A stretch of 64,000 nucleotides of DNA. Origin: Nocardia iowensis (GTDB taxonomy: Bacteria > Actinomycetota > Actinomycetes > Mycobacteriales > Mycobacteriaceae). Position 1 is the stretch's first letter; each line of letters begins with the position of its first letter. The stretch is from contig NZ_CP078145.1 in NCBI RefSeq assembly GCF_019222765.1, forward strand, positions 7,378,001 through 7,442,000, read 5' to 3'. The position numbers and the translations under genes are program-made. The notes below the pieces were generated by a model. The model was not told the origin of the DNA, did not search any database, and was given only the letters and a program-made list of their open reading frames with translations. Shown piece by piece: positions 39,734 through 48,416 of this stretch.

Positions 39734-39809
39734 CCCCCGAGCTATTCGCAAGCGCGAGAAGTCGCCACGGCGACAACAGATCTCGCGAATCAGCGAGTAA
39801 CTCCGGGGG
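39734..39809 (+). terminator. nested long hairpin downstream of whiB2
   Basis: From outside inward: CCCCCGAG / CTCCGGGGG, ATTC / GAAT, GCGAGA / TCTCGC and GTCGCC / GGCGAC. The whole can fold into a rod of about 75 bases with bulges. It may be the whiB2 terminator or a structured 3' element. Confidence 0.5.
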
Positions 39810-39908
39810 TACGCCCGAGCTCCCATCAGTAGACCGAAGACCGGCCAGCCGACCGGCGGGACACCACTGCGTGCGCGTGCGCGCGACGGGCTGACTAGGT
39901 TTTAACTC

Positions 39909-40388
39909 ATGGCACGTTCCCGGAATCGTCGTCCACCGACCGCACGGTCGGTGATCCGCCGTGGTCGCGGGGTACGTGGGCCGATGTTGCCGCCCACCGT
40001 GCCCGCCTGGCGCACCCGGGGGCAGAAGTTCGACCGGCTGGTGCTGGAGGCGTTCGCACCGCTGGACACCCGCTGGCACGACCGGCTCACCAAACTCGAC
40101 ATCGCGGTCGACGATGTGCCGAAAATCCGTCCGCTGCATCCTGATTCGGTCACCTGGCCGGACGAGGTCGTCGCCGACGGCCCGGTGCCGCTGTCCCGGC
40201 TCATCCCGGCGGGCGTCGACCGGCACGGTGCGGCCACCCGCGCCAGGGTGGTGCTGTTCCGCAAACCCCTGGAGCTGCGCGCCAGCGACCCCGACGACCT
40301 GGTCGACTTGCTGCGCGAGGTGCTGGTCCAGCAGATCGCCACCTACCTCGGCGTCGACCCGGACATCATCGACCCGGAACCGGAGTAA
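39909..40388 (+). CDS. metallopeptidase-like family protein (DUF1025, Rv3259-like) without the zinc motif
   Basis: A 159-residue protein of the zincin-like DUF1025 family. The N-terminus is basic (ARSRNRRPPTARSVIRRGRG), followed by GPMLPPTVPAWRTRGQKFD and LIPAGVDRHGAATRARVVLF. Where other family members have HExxH, this one reads LREVLVQQIATYLGVD, so both His and the catalytic Glu are missing and peptidase activity is not expected; the M. tuberculosis homologue has a similar change. Its function is unknown. It starts 192 bases after whiB2. Confidence 0.85.
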   Translation: MARSRNRRPPTARSVIRRGRGVRGPMLPPTVPAWRTRGQKFDRLVLEAFAPLDTRWHDRLTKLDIAVDDVPKIRPLHPDSVTWPDEVVADGPVPLSRLIPAGVDRHGAATRARVVLFRKPLELRASDPDDLVDLLREVLVQQIATYLGVDPDIIDPEPE

Positions 40389-40454
40389 GAACGCACCAAG
40401 CCGAGCCCGCACCGGTAACGAATGTTGTTGCGAGCGGCGATAACTGATCAGCAG

Positions 40455-40476
40455 CGCCGGGCAACGCGCCCCGGCG
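40455..40476 (+). terminator. short hairpin after the DUF1025 gene
   Basis: CGCCGGG and CCCGGCG form a seven-bp stem with an eight-base loop, about 65 bases past the stop. Confidence 0.4.
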
Positions 40477-40579
40477 GCTTTCACCCGTACGCGGCACCCG
40501 CCCCGGTGGCGCGAGTATTTGCCCGATTCATGAGCGTGTCTATCCACATCGGGACGCCAGGGGGGTTACTCTCATCGGC

Positions 40580-40969
40580 GTGATCCCCATGCGTCGTTGC
40601 TGCCGTCCAGGTTGCAAGAATCCGGCCGTCGCGACGCTCACCTATGTGTACTCGGATTCCACCGCCGTCGTCGGGCCGCTCGCGACCGTCGCCGAACCGC
40701 ACTCCTGGGATCTCTGCGAAACGCACGGCTCCCGGATCACCGCCCCGAAGGGCTGGGAGATGGTTCGCCACGAAGGCGGCTTCTCGTCCAGCACACCGGA
40801 TGACGACGATCTGACCGCGCTCGCCGAAGCGGTCCGCGAGGCAGGCCTACGCCGCCGCCCGCCGGAACAGGACCAGCGCGGCTACCGCGACTACACACCG
40901 CCGCCCCAGCGCACCACCCGCACCGGCCGCCGTGGCCATCTACGGGTCCTCCCCGATCCCCCGTCCTGA
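40580..40969 (+). CDS. DUF3499 family protein (Rv3258c-like)
   Basis: A 129-residue actinobacterial protein. The N-terminus has a possible metal site: RRCCRPGCKNPAVATL, then DLCETHGSRI. The C-terminal part is Pro/Arg-rich and disordered. No function is known; it precedes the phosphomannomutase gene here as in mycobacteria. The start is GTG (or ATG three codons later); neither has a ribosome site, and a TACTCT hexamer ends nine bases before the GTG, so a leaderless transcript is plausible. Confidence 0.85.
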   Translation: MIPMRRCCRPGCKNPAVATLTYVYSDSTAVVGPLATVAEPHSWDLCETHGSRITAPKGWEMVRHEGGFSSSTPDDDDLTALAEAVREAGLRRRPPEQDQRGYRDYTPPPQRTTRTGRRGHLRVLPDPPS

Positions 40970-41022
40970 ACAAACCCAGGACCGGCTCAACCCTTTGCCG
41001 CCCAACCATTAGGGTATGGGGC

Positions 41023-42399
41023 ATGACAGTCGCCCGCTCTGCCGAATTCGTAAACGCGGTGATCAAGGCTTACGACGTTCGCGGTGTGGTCGGTGAACAA
41101 CTCGACGCCGAATTCATCACCGACATCGGCGCTTCGTTCGCCAGGCTGATGCGCGCCGAAGGCGCCGAGCGGGCCGTCATCGGACACGACATGCGGGAAT
41201 CGTCCCCCGGACTGTCGGAGGCCTTCGCCGAGGGCGTGCTCGCCCAGGGCCTCGACGTGGTGCACATCGGTCTCGCCTCGACCGACCAGCTGTACTTCGC
41301 CTCCGGCAGCCTGAACTGCCCCGGCGCCATGTTCACCGCGAGCCACAATCCGGCCCGCTACAACGGCATCAAGATGTGCCGCGCCAAAGCCATTCCGGTG
41401 GGCCAGGACACGGGTCTGGCCACCATCAAGAGCGAAGTCGCCGAAGGGGTTCCCGGCTACGACGGGCCACGCGGCACCGAGACCAGGATCGATCTGCTCG
41501 CCGACTACGCGGCGTTCCTGCGCGACCTGGTCGATCTCGGCGAGGTCCGCCCGCTCACCATCGCGGTGGACGCGGGCAACGGCATGGGCGGACACACCGT
41601 GCCCGCGGTCTTCGGTGCGCTGCCGCGGGTGACCATCGTCCCGCTGTACTTCGAACTGGACGGCTCCTTTCCCAACCACGAGGCCAACCCGCTCGATCCC
41701 AAGAACCTGGTGGATCTGCAAGACCTGGTGGTCAAGTCGGGCGCCGACATCGGCCTCGCCTTCGACGGCGACGCCGACCGTTGCTTCGTGGTGGACGAGA
41801 AGGGTGACCCGGTGTCGCCATCCGCCATCACGGCGCTGGTCGCCGAGCGTGAGCTGGCCAAGGAGCCGGGTGGGGTCATCATCCACAACCTGATCACCTC
41901 GAAGGCGGTGCCCGAGCTGGTCACCGAGCTGGGCGGCACCCCGGTGCGCACCCGGGTCGGCCACTCCTTCATCAAGCAGCAGATGGCCTCGACCGGCGCG
42001 GTGTTCGGCGGCGAACACTCCGCGCACTACTACTTCCGCGACTTCTGGGGCGCCGACTCCGGCATGCTCGCGGCGCTGCACGTGCTCGCCGCCCTCGGCG
42101 AGAAGGACCGGCCGGTCTCGGAGCTGATGGCGGCCTACGAAACGTACGCGGCCTCCGGCGAAATCAACTCCACGGTGGCGGACGCGCAGGAGCGGACGAT
42201 GGCTGTGCTGGAGGCATTCGGGGACCGGACGATCTCGGTCGATAGGCTTGACGGCGTGACCGTGCAGCTCGCCGACGACGCCTGGTTCAATCTGCGCGCG
42301 TCGAATACCGAACCGTTGCTCAGGCTCAACGTCGAGGCCAGATCGCCGGAGGAAGTAGACGCACTCGTAACTCAGATTCTGAGCATCGTCCGCTCCTGA
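41023..42399 (+). CDS. phosphomannomutase/phosphoglucomutase
   Basis: A 458-residue hexose-phosphate mutase that interconverts mannose 6-phosphate and mannose 1-phosphate, feeding GDP-mannose synthesis. The four-domain alpha-phosphohexomutase plan is clear: KAYDVRGVVG, the phosphoserine loop FTASHNPARYNGIK, the metal loop FDGDADR, the sugar-binding GGEHSAHYYFRD and the phosphate-binding RASNTEPLLRLNVEA. It matches Rv3257c, called manB or pmmA in mycobacteria. The last seven codons and stop are duplicated in the downstream intergenic region. Confidence 0.95.
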   Translation: MTVARSAEFVNAVIKAYDVRGVVGEQLDAEFITDIGASFARLMRAEGAERAVIGHDMRESSPGLSEAFAEGVLAQGLDVVHIGLASTDQLYFASGSLNCPGAMFTASHNPARYNGIKMCRAKAIPVGQDTGLATIKSEVAEGVPGYDGPRGTETRIDLLADYAAFLRDLVDLGEVRPLTIAVDAGNGMGGHTVPAVFGALPRVTIVPLYFELDGSFPNHEANPLDPKNLVDLQDLVVKSGADIGLAFDGDADRCFVVDEKGDPVSPSAITALVAERELAKEPGGVIIHNLITSKAVPELVTELGGTPVRTRVGHSFIKQQMASTGAVFGGEHSAHYYFRDFWGADSGMLAALHVLAALGEKDRPVSELMAAYETYAASGEINSTVADAQERTMAVLEAFGDRTISVDRLDGVTVQLADDAWFNLRASNTEPLLRLNVEARSPEEVDALVTQILSIVRS

Positions 42400-42526
42400 C
42401 TGGAATAGTGGAATTACGGCGGAATGGAATCACCTGCCCAGGATTCGGCGGAGAGCTGGGAAGTAGACGGCTCAGCCCGATGCTCAGATTCTGAGCATCG
42501 TCCGCTCCTGACTGGAATAGTGGAAT
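42371..42526. repeat. 44-bp direct repeat of the phosphomannomutase 3' end
   Basis: Copy 1 (42371-42414) starts CTCAGATTCTGAGCATCGTC and ends TGGAATAGTGGAAT, covering the last codons, stop and 15 bases beyond. Copy 2 (42483-42526) is identical over 44 bases. The offset is 112 bases. Weaker similarity continues (GGAATCAC...GGATTCG). Confidence 0.95.
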
Positions 42527-42629
42527 CACAGGCCTTGGATTCGCCCGACTCGGGCCCGGCGGCGCAGCTGACCCGGGCGGGAGCAAGGGCGGAAACGACT
42601 CAGCGCGATGAGGGGAGGTGGGACGCCCG

Positions 42630-43835
42630 ATGATCGCTGGAACACCGGTGCTCGACCTCGACGATGCCGCTTCGCTGGAGGCGGCCGATACCGGCGGCGC
42701 CCTGCGCTCGGCCGCGTCCGGCGGCGCTCAGGTCCGGGCCACCGCGGCAGCTATCGGTGAGGACGCGCTCGCGCGGCTGGCCGGGCTGCGGCCGCGCAGC
42801 GTGGTCCTCGTCTCCGGTTCGGGCCGGGCCGCGCGGGCCGCGAGCCTGCTGGTCGCCGCGCTCGGCGACCGCGCGGGCCTGCCCGTCGTGTCCGTCGCCG
42901 CGCTGCCGCCCTGGGTCGGTCCGCTCGATGTCGTCCTCGTCGCCGGTGACGATGCCGGTGACCCGCGCCTGACCGATGCCGTCGACCGGGCACTGCGCCG
43001 CGGTGCCGAGGTCGTCGTCGCCGCGCCCATCGAAGGACCCATGCGTGCCGTCGTGGCCGGGCGCGCGGCCGTGCTCGCGCCACGGGTGCAGGTGCTCGAT
43101 CACAACCGGCTGCTGCGTTTCCTGGCCGCCGGAATCGCGGTCCTGCGGGCGGTGGATCCGGCTCGCAGCGCAACGTTTGTACCCGACCTCACCGAGCTGG
43201 CCGATGTGCTCGACGCCGAGGCGTTGCGCGCCGGGCCGAGCAACGAGGTCTTCCGCAACCCGGCCAAAACCCTGGCCTCGCGCATGCACCAGCGCGCCAT
43301 CGTGCTGGCCGGCGACTCCCCCGCCGCGGCCGAGCTGGCCGAGCACGGCGCCGAGGTGCTGCTGCAGTCGGCGGGCCGGGTGGCCACCGCGGTGGACCTG
43401 GCCGAGGCGGTCGCCGCCAAGGCTCGAATGGTCGAGGCCGCAGGCGAATCCGCGCCCGGCTTCGATCCGCTGTTCCATGACGAAGAACTCGACGGTCCGG
43501 TCCAGGTGGAGCGCATCCGTGTCTTCGTGCTCAGCGCCGACCCCGACCAGTCCGTCGCCAGGCGCCGGATCGCCGTGTTCGGCGGCACCGGGTCCAGCCT
43601 CGTCGACGCCGACCTGGTGAACGCCGAACTCGATCTGCTGCACACCGGCCTCACCGACCCGTCCGTCCCTGCTCCGCCGCGCCCCGAGGGCGAATCCGAA
43701 CCAGGGCCGGGCGGCGAACTCGAACAGCTCGCTGTGCTGGCGCTACGGCTGGAAATGGCCGCCGCCTATCTACGGCTGATCGGCACCCGCGGTACCGCGA
43801 CCGAAAGCCAAGGGCAGTTCGGGGGAAGCTACTAG
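42630..43835 (+). CDS. TobH-like SIS-domain protein (Rv3256c-like)
   Basis: A 401-residue protein that lies between phosphomannomutase and manA in many actinobacteria. The first half resembles the sugar isomerase (SIS) fold (VVLVSGSGRAARAASLLVAA), the second half the C-terminal part of bifunctional phosphoglucose/phosphomannose isomerases (NPAKTLASRMHQRAIVLAGD). The exact reaction is not established. The last 60 residues are Pro/Glu-rich and then helical. ATG at 42630 follows GGGGAGG; a GTG four codons earlier is possible. Its stop shares a base with the manA start. Confidence 0.85.
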   Translation: MIAGTPVLDLDDAASLEAADTGGALRSAASGGAQVRATAAAIGEDALARLAGLRPRSVVLVSGSGRAARAASLLVAALGDRAGLPVVSVAALPPWVGPLDVVLVAGDDAGDPRLTDAVDRALRRGAEVVVAAPIEGPMRAVVAGRAAVLAPRVQVLDHNRLLRFLAAGIAVLRAVDPARSATFVPDLTELADVLDAEALRAGPSNEVFRNPAKTLASRMHQRAIVLAGDSPAAAELAEHGAEVLLQSAGRVATAVDLAEAVAAKARMVEAAGESAPGFDPLFHDEELDGPVQVERIRVFVLSADPDQSVARRRIAVFGGTGSSLVDADLVNAELDLLHTGLTDPSVPAPPRPEGESEPGPGGELEQLAVLALRLEMAAAYLRLIGTRGTATESQGQFGGSY

Positions 43836-45052
43836 TGCACGAACTCGTTGGTGCGCTGCGTTCGTATGCCTGGGGCTCGCGCACCGCGCTCGCTCAGCTG
43901 TGCGGTCGGCCGGTACCGTCGGCTCATCCCGAGGCCGAACTGTGGTTCGGCGCGCACCCCGCCGATCCCGCGCACATCCGGATCGACAACCGCACCAGGT
44001 CGCTGCTCGATTTCGTCGCGGAGGATCCGGAACGCGAATTAGGCCCCGCCGCCCCGGAATTCGGCGGCAAGCTGCCGTTCCTGTTGAAGATCCTGGCCGC
44101 CGAGGAACCGCTCTCGCTGCAGGCCCACCCCAGTACGGCGCAGGCACGCGCGGGTTTCGAACGCGAGAACCGCACCAGGGTGCCGCTGGACTCACCGATG
44201 CGCAACTACCGCGACGACAATCACAAGCCGGAACTGGTGGTGGCGCTGGGCCGGTTCGAGGCGCTTGCCGGTTTCCGCGACCCGCATCGCACCGTCGAAT
44301 TGCTCAGGGCGCTGGACGTCGACGGGTTCGAGCCCTACACGAACCTGCTTGCCGCTCAACCGGACTCGGACGGCCTGCGCACCCTGTTCACCACCTGGAT
44401 CACCTTGCCGCAGCAGGTGCTCGCCACCCTGCTGCCCGCCATGCTGGACGGCTGCGTGCGATACCTGTCCGGAAAAGGCAAGCGCGAGTTCACCCCTGAG
44501 GCGCGCACCGCGCTCGAACTCGCCGAGGCGTACCCCGGTGACGCGGGCGTGCTCGCGGCGCTGCTGCTCAACCGGCTCACGCTGGAACCGGGCCAGGGCC
44601 TGTTCCTCGCCGCCGGTAACCTGCACGCCTACCTGCGCGGGCTCGGCGTGGAGATCATGGCCAACTCCGACAATGTGCTGCGCGGCGGCCTCACCCCCAA
44701 GCACGTCGACGTGCCGGAGTTGTTGCGAGTGCTCGACTTCGAGCCGATCAATCTGCCGGTCGTGCTGCCCGAACCGGCGGGCGACGGCTCGGTCCGCTAC
44801 CGCACCCCCGCCCCGGAATTCGAGCTACGCCGCTTCGACCTCACCGCGGGCTCGGCCCAGGTCCCGCTCACCGCCGCGGGCCCCGGCATCGTGCTGTGCA
44901 CGGCGGGTTCGGTGCGACTGCTGGACGGCGCGACCGAACTGACCATCGAACGCGGCGCGGCCGCATGGATCTCCGCCGCCGACACCGACATTCGCGCCCG
45001 CGCACTGGACGGCAACGCCCAGCTCTTCTGCGCCTGCGTCGGCAAGGTGTGA
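43835..45052 (+). CDS. manA: mannose-6-phosphate isomerase, class I
   Basis: A 405-residue zinc enzyme that interconverts fructose 6-phosphate and mannose 6-phosphate. Zinc and substrate residues lie in LSLQAHPSTAQA, NYRDDNHKPELVVAL and LEPGQGLFLAAGNLHAYLRG; ANSDNVLRGGLTPKHVDV is another type I signature. GTG shares its first base with the TAG stop of the preceding gene. With the mutase and the guanylyltransferase at 52844 it supplies GDP-mannose for lipomannans and other mannosylated envelope material. Confidence 0.95.
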   Translation: MHELVGALRSYAWGSRTALAQLCGRPVPSAHPEAELWFGAHPADPAHIRIDNRTRSLLDFVAEDPERELGPAAPEFGGKLPFLLKILAAEEPLSLQAHPSTAQARAGFERENRTRVPLDSPMRNYRDDNHKPELVVALGRFEALAGFRDPHRTVELLRALDVDGFEPYTNLLAAQPDSDGLRTLFTTWITLPQQVLATLLPAMLDGCVRYLSGKGKREFTPEARTALELAEAYPGDAGVLAALLLNRLTLEPGQGLFLAAGNLHAYLRGLGVEIMANSDNVLRGGLTPKHVDVPELLRVLDFEPINLPVVLPEPAGDGSVRYRTPAPEFELRRFDLTAGSAQVPLTAAGPGIVLCTAGSVRLLDGATELTIERGAAAWISAADTDIRARALDGNAQLFCACVGKV

Positions 45053-45072
45053 TACTGCCCGCCGTATCACAC
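45047..45072. promoter_or_regulatory. perfect inverted repeat across the manA stop
   Basis: GTGTGATAC and GTATCACAC are perfect nine-bp arms with an eight-base spacer, and the left arm contains the manA stop codon. It could terminate manA weakly, or be an operator for the CDF transporter gene that starts 90 bases later. Confidence 0.55.
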
Positions 45073-45162
45073 GGTGTTGATCGGTCAGGCATCCGGTATC
45101 CGGACGCCGGGACACGCTAAGTTAGCCAGGATCGGGCAATTCGGAGAGAGGACGTCCAGGGC

Positions 45163-46083
45163 ATGTCGGCTGGTGGTGGCAAGAAGGCGATTCTCGCCGC
45201 GTTGACGGCGAACGCGGGGATCGCCGTGGCCAAGTTCGTCGGTGCTGCGATCACCGGTTCGGCGTCGATGCTCGCCGAGGCGGTGCACTCGGTGGCCGAC
45301 ACCTCCAATCAGGGTCTGCTGCTGCTGGGTCAGCGGCGCGCCGAGAAGGAGGCCGACGAGCTGCACCCGTTCGGGTACGGGCGCAATCGCTACTTCTACT
45401 CGTTCATCGTGGCGCTGGTGCTGTTCACCATCGGCTCGATCTACGCGATCTACGAGGGCATCCACAAGATCCAGCACCCCGAGGACCTGACCTCGCCGAT
45501 CGTCGCGATCGTCATCCTGCTGATCGCCATCGGGCTGGAGACCTACAGCTTCATGACCGCGATCCGGGAATCCCGGCCGCTCAAGGGCAATGCCAGCTGG
45601 TGGCGGTTCATCCGCACCTCGCGCAGCCCGGAGCTGCCGGTGGTGCTGCTGGAGGACACCGGCGCCCTGGTCGGTCTGATCCTCGCGTTCGCGGGCGTCA
45701 GCCTGACGATGATCACCGGCGAAGCGATCTGGGACGGCATCGGCACGCTTTCGATCGGCCTGCTGCTCGGCGTCATCGCCGTCATCCTGATCATCGAGAT
45801 GCAGAGCCTGCTCATCGGTGAGGGCGCCACACCGGGTGAGGATCGCGACATCCGCGCCAATCTGGTCGACGGCACCGGCATCGATCGGGTGATCCACCTC
45901 AAGACGCAGTACCTCGGCCCGGAGGAAATGCTGGTCGCCGCGAAGGTGTCGGTCGCCGCCGGGCTCGACATCGCCGAGATCGCGGCCGCGATCAACGACG
46001 CGGAAGCCAAAGTGCGCGCGGCGGTTCCCGCCGCGCGGGTGATCTACCTGGAGCCGGACCTCTACCGCACCGAGCCCGTCTGA
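45163..46083 (+). CDS. cation diffusion facilitator family transporter
   Basis: A 306-residue membrane antiporter that exports divalent metals such as zinc, iron or manganese in exchange for protons. Six membrane helices can be traced. The metal site is AEAVHSVADTSNQG (His and Asp in helix 2) together with LLEDTGALVGLILAF (Asp in helix 5). The C-terminal cytoplasmic domain (from VDGTGIDRVIHLKTQYLGPE) is short. GGAGAGAGG precedes the ATG at moderate distance. Metal preference cannot be read from sequence. It lies after manA, in the region of Rv3254-Rv3255c. Confidence 0.92.
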   Translation: MSAGGGKKAILAALTANAGIAVAKFVGAAITGSASMLAEAVHSVADTSNQGLLLLGQRRAEKEADELHPFGYGRNRYFYSFIVALVLFTIGSIYAIYEGIHKIQHPEDLTSPIVAIVILLIAIGLETYSFMTAIRESRPLKGNASWWRFIRTSRSPELPVVLLEDTGALVGLILAFAGVSLTMITGEAIWDGIGTLSIGLLLGVIAVILIIEMQSLLIGEGATPGEDRDIRANLVDGTGIDRVIHLKTQYLGPEEMLVAAKVSVAAGLDIAEIAAAINDAEAKVRAAVPAARVIYLEPDLYRTEPV

Positions 46084-46100
46084 CCCAGCGTCGACCCGGT

Positions 46101-47570
46101 TCAGGCGGCTCCGGAGCGAGCGGCGCGGACGATGTCCAGCGGGTCGGTGGTGATGCCGAAGCGCTGGCGCAGGACGTGGCCGGCGGCGTGCACCCCGGAC
46201 ATGCCGTGAACACCCGGGCCGGGCGGGGTCGACGACGAGCACAGGTAGACGCCGGGAACGGGTGTGGCGTAGGGATTCCAGCGCGCAACGGGGCGAAAGA
46301 CGAACTGGCGCAAGTTCATGACGCCCGCGGAGATGTCGCCGCCGACGTAATTGGCGTTGTGCGCAGGCATTTCGGCCGCAGTGTAAACGTGCTTGGCCAG
46401 GATCAGGTCGCGGAAACCGGGTGCGAACCGCTCGACCTGGGCGATCACGTGCTCGCTGACGTCGAGGGTCGAGCCGTTCGGCACGTGGGCGTAGGTGTAG
46501 AAGGTGTGGCCGCCCGCCGGCGCACGGCTGGCGTCGACGACGCCGGGCTGGATGGACAGCACGTACGGTCGCTCGGCGTGTTGCCCTGCGGCGACGGCAC
46601 GTTCGGCCGTCATCGCCTCGGCGCGGGTGCCGATCACATGCACGGTTCCCGCGCGATCGAGCCCTTCGGCCTGCCACGGCACCGGTCCGGACAGCGCGAA
46701 GTCGACCTTGCAGGCACCGCCGCGGTGGCGGAACCGTCTCAGCTGCTTGGCGTATCGGTTCGGCAGCCGGTCGCCCGCGATGCGCAGGAGTCCGGACGGC
46801 GCGAGGTCGAGCACGACCGCGTGCGCGTCGGCGAACTCGTCCAGCGAATCGACGCGGTGACCGGTGTGTACTCGGCCGCCGAGGCGTTCCAGTTCGGCGA
46901 TGAGCGCGTCGGGTATCGCCTGGCTGCCGCCCCTTGGCAGCACCCAGCCACCGGCGTGCGCCAAGGTGCCGAGCATCATCGCCGCTCCGGCGGCGGGTAT
47001 GGCACGCGGTGGGGTGATCGCGTGCGCGGCGATACCGGTCAACAGTGCGGGCGCGATGTCACCGTGAAACCTGGTGTTCCACAACGGTGATCCCTGCTCG
47101 AGAACGCGCAGCCCGAACCGCACGAAGGTCAGCAGGTCGTCGGGTGGCTTGCGCAAGTCCGACATCGCCGCCGCAACCACCGCGGGCCAGCGCCGCACCA
47201 GCGGGCCGAACAGCGAGCGCCACGCGGCGCCGTCGCGTCCGAGGCCTTCGACGGTGCGCTCCAGATCGCGCCAGGCCACCCCGGCGACCCCGCCGTCGAG
47301 CGGGTGACCGTAGGACGCCTCCGGGACGAGCAGGTCGACGCCGTGCGCCGCCAGGCCGAACGCCTCGAAGAACGGGGACGCCAACGCCATCGGGTGCGCA
47401 CCGGCGCACACATCGTGCCGATATCCGGGCAAGGTCAGCTCGGCCGTCCGCGACCCGCCGCCCGCGGTGTCCTCGGCCTCGTACACCTCTACCGAGAGTC
47501 CGGCCTTCGCCAAAACTACCGCGGCGGCCAGACCATTCGGTCCGGAGCCGACGACCACAACATCAGGCAT
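46101..47570 (-). CDS. phytoene desaturase-like FAD-dependent oxidoreductase (Rv3254-like)
   Basis: A 489-residue flavoprotein of the CrtI/amine oxidase superfamily. The FAD-binding beta-alpha-beta unit is at the very N-terminus (VVVVGSGPNGLAAAVVLAKA, then VYEAEDTAGGGSRT) and the terminal flavin motif is PGVYLCSSSTPPGPGVHGMS. Members act on isoprenoids or unknown lipids. No carotenoid gene is nearby, so a carotenoid role is not supported. The start cannot be moved downstream, though GGAGG stands only one base from the ATG, which is unusually close. Confidence 0.85.
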   Translation of the reverse strand: MPDVVVVGSGPNGLAAAVVLAKAGLSVEVYEAEDTAGGGSRTAELTLPGYRHDVCAGAHPMALASPFFEAFGLAAHGVDLLVPEASYGHPLDGGVAGVAWRDLERTVEGLGRDGAAWRSLFGPLVRRWPAVVAAAMSDLRKPPDDLLTFVRFGLRVLEQGSPLWNTRFHGDIAPALLTGIAAHAITPPRAIPAAGAAMMLGTLAHAGGWVLPRGGSQAIPDALIAELERLGGRVHTGHRVDSLDEFADAHAVVLDLAPSGLLRIAGDRLPNRYAKQLRRFRHRGGACKVDFALSGPVPWQAEGLDRAGTVHVIGTRAEAMTAERAVAAGQHAERPYVLSIQPGVVDASRAPAGGHTFYTYAHVPNGSTLDVSEHVIAQVERFAPGFRDLILAKHVYTAAEMPAHNANYVGGDISAGVMNLRQFVFRPVARWNPYATPVPGVYLCSSSTPPGPGVHGMSGVHAAGHVLRQRFGITTDPLDIVRAARSGAA

Positions 47571-47729
47571 ACCTCCACGCTACCGGCCCGCGACGGGCAG
47601 TCCTCGGCTCAGGAACGCGGATACGCTCGCCCGAACCGCCGGATGCGGGCGAGTGTCGACTGTCACCGCCGCGTCGAGGGCAATTCGGTCCGGATGGAAC
47701 AGGATTCGATCGCGGTCACCCCGCCGGGT

Positions 47730-48314
47730 TCACCGCGCGCCGACGGCGGCCAGCCATTCGTCGACGAGGATGGCGAGCCGCTGCTCGCGCAACTCCGGCC
47801 GCAGGCGTCCGCCCCGGTCGAGGGTGGCGAGGCCGTGGATCGCGGCCCAGGCGACCTCCGTGCGGGCGCCGAGGTCGGCCTCGTCGACGAACGGGCGGAA
47901 GAGGGCCTCCAGTTCGGCAAAGGCGTCGCGCAGCGGCTTGGGCGCGGCCAGACCGAAGACGAGGTCGGTGTTCATCATGAACATGGCGTCGTAGCGGGCC
48001 GGATTGGCCGCCGCGAAGTCGAGGTACGCGTGGGTGACGCGAGCCAACGCATCGGCCGGGCTCGTCGCGTCGACGTGGCCCTGACGAAGGGCGGCGCCGA
48101 GGTCGGCGAAGCCCTGTTCCGCGACCGCCGCCACGATGGCCGACTTGCCCGCGAAGTGGCTGTAGAGCACCGGCTGGCTGTATTCGATGCGCTCGGCCAA
48201 CCGGCGCACGGTGACCGCTTCCCAGCCCTGTGCCTCCGCCAGTTCGCGGGCGGTGTCGATGATTCGTTGCTGTCGTTCGGCTCGTTCCCGTTCCTTGCGC
48301 GTCTGGATGCCCAT
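47730..48314 (-). CDS. TetR-family regulator
   Basis: A 194-residue regulator with an N-terminal HTH (IIDTARELAEAQGWEAVTVR, then RLAERIEYSQPVLYSHFAGK, residues about 20-60) and a TetR C-terminal ligand domain of the WHG type (residues 85-190). It is divergent from a small membrane protein gene, and the 100 bases between them hold two copies of CTAGC-N3-GCTAG, the likely operators. The inducer is unknown. ATG at 48314 (MGIQTRKERERAE) is chosen as it begins right before the HTH. Confidence 0.9.
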   Translation of the reverse strand: MGIQTRKERERAERQQRIIDTARELAEAQGWEAVTVRRLAERIEYSQPVLYSHFAGKSAIVAAVAEQGFADLGAALRQGHVDATSPADALARVTHAYLDFAAANPARYDAMFMMNTDLVFGLAAPKPLRDAFAELEALFRPFVDEADLGARTEVAWAAIHGLATLDRGGRLRPELREQRLAILVDEWLAAVGAR

Positions 48315-48324
48315 GGGCCAAATA

Positions 48325-48337
48325 CTAGCAGCGCTAG
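48325..48337. promoter_or_regulatory. TetR operator copy 1
   Basis: CTAGC-AGC-GCTAG, an exact 5+3+5 palindrome, 11 bases before the tetR start. Its centre is 50 bases from copy 2. Confidence 0.7.
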
Positions 48338-48373
48338 ACAATCTACCGAGGCTCAGTTAATGTCGCCTTCGAA

Positions 48374-48388
48374 CCTAGCAATGCTAGG
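48374..48388. promoter_or_regulatory. TetR operator copy 2
   Basis: CCTAGC-AAT-GCTAGG, an exact 6+3+6 palindrome, 28 bases before the membrane protein start. Two matching operators allow coordinated repression of both divergent genes. Confidence 0.75.
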
Positions 48389-48416
48389 AGTCAGCGCACT
48401 ATCGAGGAGCAGCACC

